Positions 57,052 through 64,000 of a stretch of 64,000 nt of DNA are shown one piece after another. The number at the start of each line of letters is the position of its first letter. The first letter of the stretch is position 1. The notes beneath the pieces are model-generated. The model had not been told where the DNA came from. It saw nothing but the letters and a program-made list of their open reading frames with translations, and did not search any database. The DNA lies in the IMG/VR virus record IMGVR_UViG_3300032053_000040, positions 1 to 64,000 of that record. One strand, 5' to 3'. The stretch is from a virus. A program made the translations under genes and the position numbers.

Positions 57052-57758
57052 AAGTGTTCATGAACCAGCCCAACTATCTGCCTTGGTATGGCTTCATGGG
57101 CATGATGTCTCAAGCTGACGTCTTTCTTGTGATGGATGAGATCCAGTACGAAAAAGAGGAATGGCAGAATCGCAACAGGATCACAAGCAGCAACCCCAAA
57201 AGGTGGGAATGGATTACCGTTCCTGTCAGCGCCTCATCGAAATCCAAGATCTCAGAAGTGTCTTCGGTTGGAGCGTGGCGCAAGCAGCACATAAGTCAAA
57301 TCCACCACGCCTATAGCAGAGCAGCCTATTATGAGTGCGTCTCAGGGGATATCTATTCTGCTATATGGGGATCTACAAACTCTTTGCTAGATATCGATAT
57401 GAGGTCAACGAAAACTCTAATGGAGGTCTTGGATTTCAAACCGGATATCAAGTACATGTCCGATCTAGGATGCACCTCCAAAAACCAGCAGCTTGTCCAG
57501 GATCTAGCCGGTTCGGTAGGCGCTGATCAGATTATCGTCCCGAAGAACGCATTGAAATATTGGGATCTCTCTAAGAAGACTAGCCAAGATCTGTTGATCC
57601 ACGAATTCCCAGATATCTCTTACAAGCATTTAAATATCTTCGTGCCAAGATTATCAGTAATAGACATGCTATTCAATCTAGGCCCGAAGACCAGCAGGAA
57701 TCTCATCATGGACTACGAGAAGTATGCCATAACAGAGGTAATTCATGGAACCGGCTGA
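57048..57758 (+). CDS. WbqC-like protein
   Basis: 236 residues, TTG start. N-Q-P-N-Y-L-P-W-Y-G-F-M, then D-V-F-L-V-M-D-E-I-Q-Y and W-Q-N-R-N-R-I are the WbqC family signature. These proteins occur in O-antigen and surface-sugar clusters and were described in amino-sugar modification; precise chemistry remains unclear. Supports the reading of the region as a glycan cassette. Confidence 0.85.
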   Translation: MKVFMNQPNYLPWYGFMGMMSQADVFLVMDEIQYEKEEWQNRNRITSSNPKRWEWITVPVSASSKSKISEVSSVGAWRKQHISQIHHAYSRAAYYECVSGDIYSAIWGSTNSLLDIDMRSTKTLMEVLDFKPDIKYMSDLGCTSKNQQLVQDLAGSVGADQIIVPKNALKYWDLSKKTSQDLLIHEFPDISYKHLNIFVPRLSVIDMLFNLGPKTSRNLIMDYEKYAITEVIHGTG

Positions 57759-58374
57759 ATATAGTCAGGCTCTCAGGGAATTTAGTGATGATCCCAGGGC
57801 GGTAGGGTACAACGGTCCTCAGTCCCAGGATCTCATGTTCTCAAGGTTCCTTCAGCTTTTCAAGTTTGAACGAGATCAAATCCGTGTTCATGAAGTGGGA
57901 TGCGGATTATGCCATTTCAAGGAATACCTGAAAAACAGGCGAAGAGTTCTCTACTCTGGCAATGATACTCTCAGGGATATGGTCGTCTTCTCCAGACAGA
58001 AGCACCCGGAAACTGCTATTTATCACGGCCGCTTACGGGACAATCTCCAATTTCTTTATACGGATTACGTGGTTGCCATCACGACCTTCAACGAATCACC
58101 AAAAGAGGAGTTGCTGGATGAGCTGCAAGTTATGTACGCGGCCGCTAAAAAGGGGATTGCCTTTGATTGCTTCTCAAGTTACGTCGATTTCATAGATAAG
58201 AAGATTACTTATATAGACCCTGCGGAGATGCTATCTTTTTGTCTCCAAACCCTCTCCAGGCATGTTTTTTTAGATCACAGCCTCCCCAACTACAGATATG
58301 TGGTCTTTGTCTACAAACCTGCTTTTATTGATTCGATATATCCTAATAAATCACAATATTTTGCAAAAAAATAA
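57745..58374 (+). CDS. SAM-dependent methyltransferase-like protein
   Basis: 209 residues. V-H-E-V-G-C-G-L-C-H-F (about 50-60) is the SAM-binding G-x-G loop of class I methyltransferases, followed by D-T-L-R-D-M and a C-terminal strand region. Overlaps the WbqC-like gene by 14 nt, so co-translation is likely. May methylate a sugar. Confidence 0.65.
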   Translation: MEPAEYSQALREFSDDPRAVGYNGPQSQDLMFSRFLQLFKFERDQIRVHEVGCGLCHFKEYLKNRRRVLYSGNDTLRDMVVFSRQKHPETAIYHGRLRDNLQFLYTDYVVAITTFNESPKEELLDELQVMYAAAKKGIAFDCFSSYVDFIDKKITYIDPAEMLSFCLQTLSRHVFLDHSLPNYRYVVFVYKPAFIDSIYPNKSQYFAKK

Positions 58375-58389
58375 CTGAGCGTGTTATGA

Positions 58390-59043
58390 ATGGAACCAGA
58401 AAAAACACCACCGGGACAAGTTGCTAAGAAGTACACTCTGATAGTTAACGGCGAGGAGATGCTTCTACACGATCCGTCGCCAGAGGTTGTGGAGAGCCTA
58501 CGTGCCTCGGGACATGAAGTCAGGGAAGAGGTAATCGCTAAGAAGCCGAGGTTCTCCAAGATCACCTCGGAGATAAAGGGGAGGCTTCTGGAGTTGCTCG
58601 CTTTGGGGAATACATTTATGCACTCTTGTAACGTGTTGGACGTCTCTCCGTCTTACATAATCGAGTACAGGGCCAAATATCCTGCTTACGATGCCAAAGT
58701 CCGAGCAGCGATGAAGACCCAGCAGGCTGCTATGGCAGATGCTCTGTACACTACTGGAGTCGGCGGTAACGTTACTGCCCAGATATTTTTCCTCGTGAAC
58801 CGCACCAGGTTCTTAAGGAGCAGCGATCCTGACAAGTGGATGAACACCCAGAACATCGAAGTTAGCGGGCCAGGGGAAGGGCCACTTGAGCTAATGTTTC
58901 TCTCGCCTGAAGAACGGGAACGCCGAATATTAGAGCTTTTGGATAAAAAAGCAAAGGATCTGCCCGGGGCTTCTGTGCGACCCAAGTTCCGTGAGCTGGC
59001 AAAAAACAAAAAGAACACGAAAAATGGGGCTAAAAGAGGCTAA
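58390..59043 (+). CDS. probable terminase small subunit
   Basis: 217 residues just before terL. Charged N-terminus, a helix-turn-helix-like segment (LLALGNTFMHSCNVLDVSPSY), and a helical middle with Q-Q-A-A-M-A-D-A-L-Y. Basic Lys/Asn C-terminus. Size, position and composition fit a TerS that recognises DNA and recruits TerL; no diagnostic motif. Confidence 0.6.
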   Translation: MEPEKTPPGQVAKKYTLIVNGEEMLLHDPSPEVVESLRASGHEVREEVIAKKPRFSKITSEIKGRLLELLALGNTFMHSCNVLDVSPSYIIEYRAKYPAYDAKVRAAMKTQQAAMADALYTTGVGGNVTAQIFFLVNRTRFLRSSDPDKWMNTQNIEVSGPGEGPLELMFLSPEERERRILELLDKKAKDLPGASVRPKFRELAKNKKNTKNGAKRG

Positions 59044-59063
59044 AAAGAATCGAAAGATGAAAT

Positions 59064-60620
59064 TTGGTTGCGAGTTTGAAACAACCGACCGCGAGTAAAA
59101 CTTCCATGGCCGCTTCAACGTGTAAACAATCCTCTCTGAATAATCCATACACGTTGAGTTTACTCCAGGAAGACGAGAAGTACCAATCCGAAGAGCACCT
59201 TCTAAATTTCACGACTGTTGCCTGGCCCATAATAAACCCGGCCACAACGTTTCTCCCCAACTGGCATATCGAATTGATCTGCGAATATCTGATGGCCGTG
59301 ACTCTCGGCGAGATCAAACGCCTAATAATAAACATCCCGCCAAGGTACGCGAAAAGTACCCTCGTAAGCCAGATGTGGCCGTGCTGGGAGTGGCTCCATA
59401 TCCCATCCCAAAGGTGGGTGTTCGCAAGCTATGCCTCCGACCTGTCGGTCCTGCAAAGCATAAAGCGCAAAGACATCATCCTCTCTGATTGGTACAGGAT
59501 GAACTGGTCTGAAATAGTAAAGCTCCGGGAAGATCATAATAGGAAGGCCGATTTCGTCAGTACAAAGAAAGGAGCTATGTACTCGACCTCAATCGGCGGC
59601 CAGGTAACGGGTATGGGTGGCAACCGGCTGGTTATCGACGACCCCACGAGCCCTCAAGAGGCCGAGTCAGAAGCAATGAGGGAGATGGCGAACACCTGGT
59701 ACTCAAATACGTTCCAATCTCGTCTCGATGACAAACAAACAGGATCTATAGTCCTAATCCAGCAGAGGCTCCACCAGAACGACATGACTGGATACCTCAC
59801 TGGCTTGGACGTCATGGATCTAAACAGTCATGTGCTCGAGGGAGAAGGCTGGACGTTACTAAGGATCCCGCTCATCTCCGAGCAGGACGAGGACATCTAT
59901 TCGCCTATCGGCAACAAGAGGCTCATAGTATCCCGCAAAGAAGGCGATCTGCTCTGGCCCGAACGAGAAGGCATGGAGCAGATCAAGGAGTACCAAAAGT
60001 TTGAGTACATTTTCGCTTCGCAACAGCAGCAACGCCCCTCCCCCAAGAAAGGCGCGATGTTCGAACGAGATTGGGTGCAGCAATACGATCACCTCCCCCC
60101 CGATATAGAAGCCTATATTATGTCAATAGATGCCACCTTCAAGGGCGGTCCCAAGTCGGCTTTTGTGGCAATCCAGGTTTGGGCTTGGAAGAGACCGAAC
60201 ATGTACTTCGATTACCAGGTTAGGGAGAAGATGAGTTTCACCAAAAGTCTCGACGAAATAATCAACGTGCTCGCTCTTTATCCTGGTCTCACTTCAAAAT
60301 TGATAGAAGAAGCCGCAAACGGCGATGCCATAATCGACGTGCTATCGGAGAAGATCGGGGGGATTGTGCCTGTTCGCCCCGTCGTTTCAAAAGAGTCACG
60401 GGCTTCATCCGTTACCCCCCTTTTCAGGTCAGGCAACGTCTACGTTAAGAAAGCTCCCTGGACACACGCCTTCATAAACGAACTGCTGAACTTCCCAGGC
60501 TCAACGTACAAAGACCAGGTAGATGCCATGAGCCAGGCCATATATTACATCCAAGAAGTGTTCGGAGGTCTCGGGAAAGAGAAACGAGCTCTGTTCGCTT
60601 TCGGGAGAGCCATACGATGA
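59064..60620 (+). CDS. terL: terminase large subunit
   Basis: 518 residues; TTG 59064, with ATG 59106 as a later start. Walker A-like P-P-R-Y-A-K-S-T (about 92-99; compare PPRxGKS), Walker B L-V-I-D-D-P (about 189-194), coupling region, then nuclease domain with M-S-I-D-A-T (about 353-358) and later E-E-A-A-N-G-D. This is the packaging motor and nuclease. The PseC-like gene starts 3 nt before its end. Confidence 0.9.
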   Translation: MVASLKQPTASKTSMAASTCKQSSLNNPYTLSLLQEDEKYQSEEHLLNFTTVAWPIINPATTFLPNWHIELICEYLMAVTLGEIKRLIINIPPRYAKSTLVSQMWPCWEWLHIPSQRWVFASYASDLSVLQSIKRKDIILSDWYRMNWSEIVKLREDHNRKADFVSTKKGAMYSTSIGGQVTGMGGNRLVIDDPTSPQEAESEAMREMANTWYSNTFQSRLDDKQTGSIVLIQQRLHQNDMTGYLTGLDVMDLNSHVLEGEGWTLLRIPLISEQDEDIYSPIGNKRLIVSRKEGDLLWPEREGMEQIKEYQKFEYIFASQQQQRPSPKKGAMFERDWVQQYDHLPPDIEAYIMSIDATFKGGPKSAFVAIQVWAWKRPNMYFDYQVREKMSFTKSLDEIINVLALYPGLTSKLIEEAANGDAIIDVLSEKIGGIVPVRPVVSKESRASSVTPLFRSGNVYVKKAPWTHAFINELLNFPGSTYKDQVDAMSQAIYYIQEVFGGLGKEKRALFAFGRAIR

Positions 60621-61756
60621 CCCGGGAAACTTTTTTGCCTTATGCACGACAGAAGATTGAGGAAGATGACATCCGGGCCGTGAACGAAGTTCTAAGATCG
60701 GATTTCATAACAACTGGCCCGAAAGTAATAGAATTTGAAGAATTTTTCTCAGATGTAGTCGAAGCGGAATATGCAGTCAGTTTCAGTTCCGGGACAGCAG
60801 CACTCCATGGGGCCATCTACGCTGCAAATATCGCAAAGGACGATGAAGTTGTGACCTCTCCGCTAAGTTTTTGCGCCACCTCAAATTGCGTTCTCTACCA
60901 GGGAGGACGCCCACTCTTTGCAGACGTAAGTTATGATACACTCAATCTTAACCCCAACGAGGTTGCCGATTTAGTCTCTACAAGAACCAAGGCCATCTTA
61001 GCAGTGGATTATGGAGGCCATCCCGCAGATCTGGATAGTTTAGCTCAAATCGCGGAAGATTCCAATCTTCTTCTGATAGAAGACGCATGTCATGCCCTCG
61101 GAGCCAAATATAAGGGAAAACCAATTGGCGGAATTAGTGACATGACAATTTTCTCTTTTCATCCGGTAAAACATATAACAACTGGAGAAGGAGGGATGGT
61201 TACAACCAACGACTGTGATCTTGCAAGACGTCTGACTCTTTTTAGGAACCACGGAATAGGACTTGATTTTAGGCAACGAAACCTGATAAGAACGTGGAAA
61301 TACGAAATGACCGATCTCGGATATAATTACAGGTTGACTGATATCGCATCTGCGCTTGGCATCTCCCAACTACGCAAACTCCCCGAAAATTTAAAACGTC
61401 GTCGGGAGATAGCAGCCATCTATAATAACGCATTTCAAAAAATACCGGGTCTGGTGTTGCCGAAGGAGCGATCGAACTCGATCTCGTCCTGGCACCTCTA
61501 TCCTGTTAGGTTCGATTTCAATATTATAAAATCGTCTCAATCAAGAATCTATTCGGACATGCACGCCGAAAACATAGGCGTTAACGTTCATTATATTCCG
61601 ATTTATGAACATCCATATTATAAAAATCTAGGTTATTATAAAAAATGTTCTGTAGCGGATGCCGCTTATAAATCAATCGTCTCTTTACCGATGTTCCACG
61701 GAATGACAGATTTTGATGCGGCAGATGTGATAGAGACATTAAAAAATGTGATTTAA
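60617..61756 (+). CDS. PseC-like DegT/DnrJ/EryC1 aminotransferase
   Basis: 379 residues. P-Y-A-R-Q-K-I-E-E-D-D-I-R-A-V near the start, F-S-S-G-T-A-A-L-H, E-D-A-C-H-A-L-G-A and F-S-F-H-P-V-K-H-I-T-T-G-E-G-G-M (catalytic Lys near 185). The last block is the hallmark of PseC. It would aminate the PseB product to a 4-amino-sugar, the step before a pseudaminic-acid-type or N-formyl sugar. Its place between terL and portal shows the cassette is mixed into the packaging module. Confidence 0.85.
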   Translation: MTRETFLPYARQKIEEDDIRAVNEVLRSDFITTGPKVIEFEEFFSDVVEAEYAVSFSSGTAALHGAIYAANIAKDDEVVTSPLSFCATSNCVLYQGGRPLFADVSYDTLNLNPNEVADLVSTRTKAILAVDYGGHPADLDSLAQIAEDSNLLLIEDACHALGAKYKGKPIGGISDMTIFSFHPVKHITTGEGGMVTTNDCDLARRLTLFRNHGIGLDFRQRNLIRTWKYEMTDLGYNYRLTDIASALGISQLRKLPENLKRRREIAAIYNNAFQKIPGLVLPKERSNSISSWHLYPVRFDFNIIKSSQSRIYSDMHAENIGVNVHYIPIYEHPYYKNLGYYKKCSVADAAYKSIVSLPMFHGMTDFDAADVIETLKNVI

Positions 61757-61774
61757 ATCAGAGAGGTTAAAAAT

Positions 61775-62455
61775 ATGGTAGCAAGAATAGAAATAGAAGA
61801 GATCAAGCCACCAAGGCACGTATCTGATCTCAGGTGCAGTCCCTGCCCAGTCGGAGAAATAATTCGCCCACACGCGCATCACATCAGCGAGCCCTGGCGC
61901 AGTCCATGCCTATCCAAAGAAACGAGGGACCCACACACGCACACGCACCAAGTCAACACGCTTTGGCAGGTTAGTGACGGCAACTTTTATGTTGCTCATC
62001 CCACGCAACCGATAAAGGATCTCCCCGTAAAGCTCGAGGTAGGCGTTAGGCCATCCGGTCTGACTGAGATCCACACGCAGAAGATTATGTTTGCGGCAGG
62101 GATGTTCCCTCACCCCTATCAAGAGAAGCGAAGGATAGTACGATGGTTCAACGTGGCACGACTAAATGAGCTCCCAAGAGACTACCTAAACGGACGCGGG
62201 CCCAGGTATTTCGAAGATGATGGCAATGTAACCCTCAATTGGCCCACTCCAAATAGTTTACTATGGCCAATTAAGACAGTGATTCTTCACGAAGGGATGA
62301 TCCTGTCAGAAGAAACGTACCAAGAAGTTCTCCATTGGATGCGGTGTGCCGGCGCCAGGCTCGGAGCAATACAGAAGAGGGAGAGGCAAAAGCAAGACGA
62401 AAAGCCCAAGGACATCCCAAAACCGCTCGAACCTACCTACGTGGACATAATTTAA
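61775..62455 (+). CDS. His/Cys-rich protein, unknown
   Basis: 226 residues, GAGAGGTTAAAAAT before the ATG. N-terminal ~60 residues have C-S-P-C, H-A-H-H, S-P-C and H-T-H-T-H, likely metal-binding. The rest has R-W-F-N-V-A-R-L-N and a basic end. Between PseC-like and portal genes. No family recognised. Confidence 0.6.
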   Translation: MVARIEIEEIKPPRHVSDLRCSPCPVGEIIRPHAHHISEPWRSPCLSKETRDPHTHTHQVNTLWQVSDGNFYVAHPTQPIKDLPVKLEVGVRPSGLTEIHTQKIMFAAGMFPHPYQEKRRIVRWFNVARLNELPRDYLNGRGPRYFEDDGNVTLNWPTPNSLLWPIKTVILHEGMILSEETYQEVLHWMRCAGARLGAIQKRERQKQDEKPKDIPKPLEPTYVDII

Positions 62456-62515
62456 GTAGTCCCATCTCACAAAATATGGCATCAGACGCTGAAAAACAAA
62501 TCTTAATGAACCGGA

Positions 62516-64000
62516 GTGGGGGCGATAGAAATTGTAGCAAAAGCAGCATCAAACAAACCAGCTAAGTTAAGGTCATCAAAACGAACTGATTTCCCGCTGA
62601 TCAAATCTTTTTTCTCGAGATCCAAAGGCGGATCGGAGATCCTGGCGATCCAGGAGATCATAGGTAAAGGCATCCGAGAGTTCCTGATCACGGAGATCTC
62701 ACCAGAGAACAGGTTTGCCTTCTATCGGTCGATGGAATCGTTAGACCCAGAGCTACTGATCGCCAGGAACTATATCTCTCTGATGATCCACCGAAATTTT
62801 CTCGGCATGGCACTCGACACAGTGGATCCGTCCTATATGCCTTCACCCGATTTCCTTGCCCGCGTGAACTCAATCCTGGCCGAACTCAAGTTCACTTCGA
62901 AACTGTTCCCTCTGATGAAAGATTTCGTCCGGGGCAATGCGTTCGCTAGGATAATCAGAAGCGACGTAGACAACCATATCAAAGATGTCGAGATCCTGCC
63001 GGCCGATTCAATAACGATAGTCTCCGAGGAGTTCACGACCACAAAGAAGAAGAGTATCCTGATCACCGAGGCGGATTATTACATAATTAACGAGCAGAAG
63101 GACGTTAACAGAGAGAAGTATCCTATCGATCCCAACCGCGTGGAGGGGCCAGAGGTCGAGAATGATGAGATCTTGCCTGAAATAATCCTCTCTCCCGCGA
63201 ACATGATTCATTTTGCCTGGGATGCAGAAGCCAACGCTTGCAAGGACAAGTTAGGCCGAGACACGTATAACATCTGGGGCAAATCGCCTTACGACTCGAT
63301 TGTAGTCTACGTAAAAGCCAAACTGATGATCATGACCGACTACCTACGATGGGTCCGTATGGGGATCCCGAGGTGGACGGCAAGCGTAGACATGTCCCTC
63401 TTGAGCGATCTTAATCAGTATACCGGGACAGACGACGAACGAGTAGTTCTGGCGGAAAGGCAAGGCAAGGAGCTCTTTGACAAGATTGAAGAGAGTTTCT
63501 ACTATCTAGACCAGGACGAAGAGAGCCCGACTTTTGACAAGAAACTACCTGTCGAACCGGATGCTATATTCTTCCATACCAGCGATCTCACATTCGAGCA
63601 GAAGGGCGGCGCCAACTCTCCAGACGTCCAGATCCTCGGTATAACGCAGGAGTGCAATAGGGCGATAGCTTCGGCAATGGGCGTGCCGATGTCGTTGCTA
63701 GGTTATGAGGAAGGCTCCACCTATGCGATTGGTCGTGTTACTTCTCGGTTCACAAGTGGCATAGGCGGAGGGCTCCTAAGATCACTCGAGGACACCCTCA
63801 TCACGTTCCTGAAACGGGAGTTCACTCAACGAGGCTGGGCAACGTCTCCCAAAGACTGGGATAACCTCTACACGGACTACGAGCGCGACGATACTGAAGA
63901 ACTCATGGCCGTCCAGGCGGCTGAGACTGCCAAGGCAACGGCGATCAACTCTATAGCGACGGCTGCCAGGACGTGTTACGAGGGTAGCTTGCTGACCAAA
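62516..64000 (+). CDS. portal protein (cut by window end)
   Basis: ~495 residues visible from GTG 62516. Helical/strand mixture with a K-x-L-M-I-M-T-D-Y-L-R-W-V-R-M-G segment and later L-G-I-T-Q-E-C-N-R-A-I-A and G-V-P-M-S-L-L-G, typical of portal proteins (I-A-x-x-x-G-V-P). The 5' end is uncertain: an ATG at 62476 opens another frame for 29 codons up to the G-run at 62518-62522, so a frameshift or sequencing error could have split the start. TerL upstream and neck genes at the other edge support the identity. Confidence 0.8.
   Translation, partial: MGAIEIVAKAASNKPAKLRSSKRTDFPLIKSFFSRSKGGSEILAIQEIIGKGIREFLITEISPENRFAFYRSMESLDPELLIARNYISLMIHRNFLGMALDTVDPSYMPSPDFLARVNSILAELKFTSKLFPLMKDFVRGNAFARIIRSDVDNHIKDVEILPADSITIVSEEFTTTKKKSILITEADYYIINEQKDVNREKYPIDPNRVEGPEVENDEILPEIILSPANMIHFAWDAEANACKDKLGRDTYNIWGKSPYDSIVVYVKAKLMIMTDYLRWVRMGIPRWTASVDMSLLSDLNQYTGTDDERVVLAERQGKELFDKIEESFYYLDQDEESPTFDKKLPVEPDAIFFHTSDLTFEQKGGANSPDVQILGITQECNRAIASAMGVPMSLLGYEEGSTYAIGRVTSRFTSGIGGGLLRSLEDTLITFLKREFTQRGWATSPKDWDNLYTDYERDDTEELMAVQAAETAKATAINSIATAARTCYEGSLLTK

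Noticed and set aside
1-64000. CRISPR arrays
   Set aside because: No regularly spaced direct repeats were found; the only direct repeats are a pair of 23-bp copies, a 27-bp tandem and the 103-bp leader.
1-64000. Integrase or attachment site
   Set aside because: No tyrosine or serine recombinase motif was seen, and no tRNA 3'-end duplication can be shown within the window.

Overview
The window reads as most of the genome of a contractile-tailed (myovirus-like) archaeal virus. Signs of an archaeal host: BRE/TATA promoters at archaeal spacing (several imply leaderless transcripts), an MCM replicative helicase, a tRNA gene with a 12-nt bulge-helix-bulge intron, many small winged-helix and ribbon-helix-helix regulators, and very frequent TTG/GTG starts overlapping the previous stop. 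Nearly every gene is on the + strand. Gene style and IS200/IS605-type ends suggest a methanogen or ANME-like euryarchaeal host, but this is inference. No integrase was seen.

Layout. 1-8.8 kb: end of a virion protein gene, a neck protein, an orphan TnpB, then fibre, baseplate-periphery and connector genes. 8.8-20 kb: sheath, tube, tail-assembly chaperones with a -1 slippery site (11539-11545), tape measure, hub, spike, gp25-like wedge and baseplate J. 20-22.1 kb: small membrane or secreted proteins, then a terminator. 22.2-24.2 kb: regulators and a 1-kb AT-rich gap holding a structured-RNA candidate. 24.2-35 kb: ParB-methyltransferase-like fusion, Hfq-like protein, DUF5131 protein, MCM, tandem winged-helix regulators, and two more structured-RNA candidates with matching promoter and tail elements. 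35-51 kb: many tiny accessory genes, a tRNA-Thr, a nucleoside deoxyribosyltransferase-like enzyme, a metallophosphoesterase, a tnpB-less IS605-like segment, a duplicated 103-bp promoter-leader, a DUF932 protein and an HNH-AP2 endonuclease. 52-62 kb: a sugar-modification cassette (formyltransferase, PIG-L deacetylase, PseB-like dehydratase, glycosyltransferase, WbqC-like, methyltransferase, PseC-like aminotransferase) interleaved with the terminase genes. 62.5-64 kb: portal, cut by the window end.

The portal at the right edge and the neck gene at the left edge suggest the map closes into a circle or is permuted, with protease and major capsid genes outside the window. The most unusual points are the set of structured non-coding RNAs beside a virus-encoded Hfq/Sm-like protein, the Pse-type glycan cassette embedded in the packaging module, the intron-bearing tRNA-Thr, the duplicated hairpin leader, and the chaperone frameshift.
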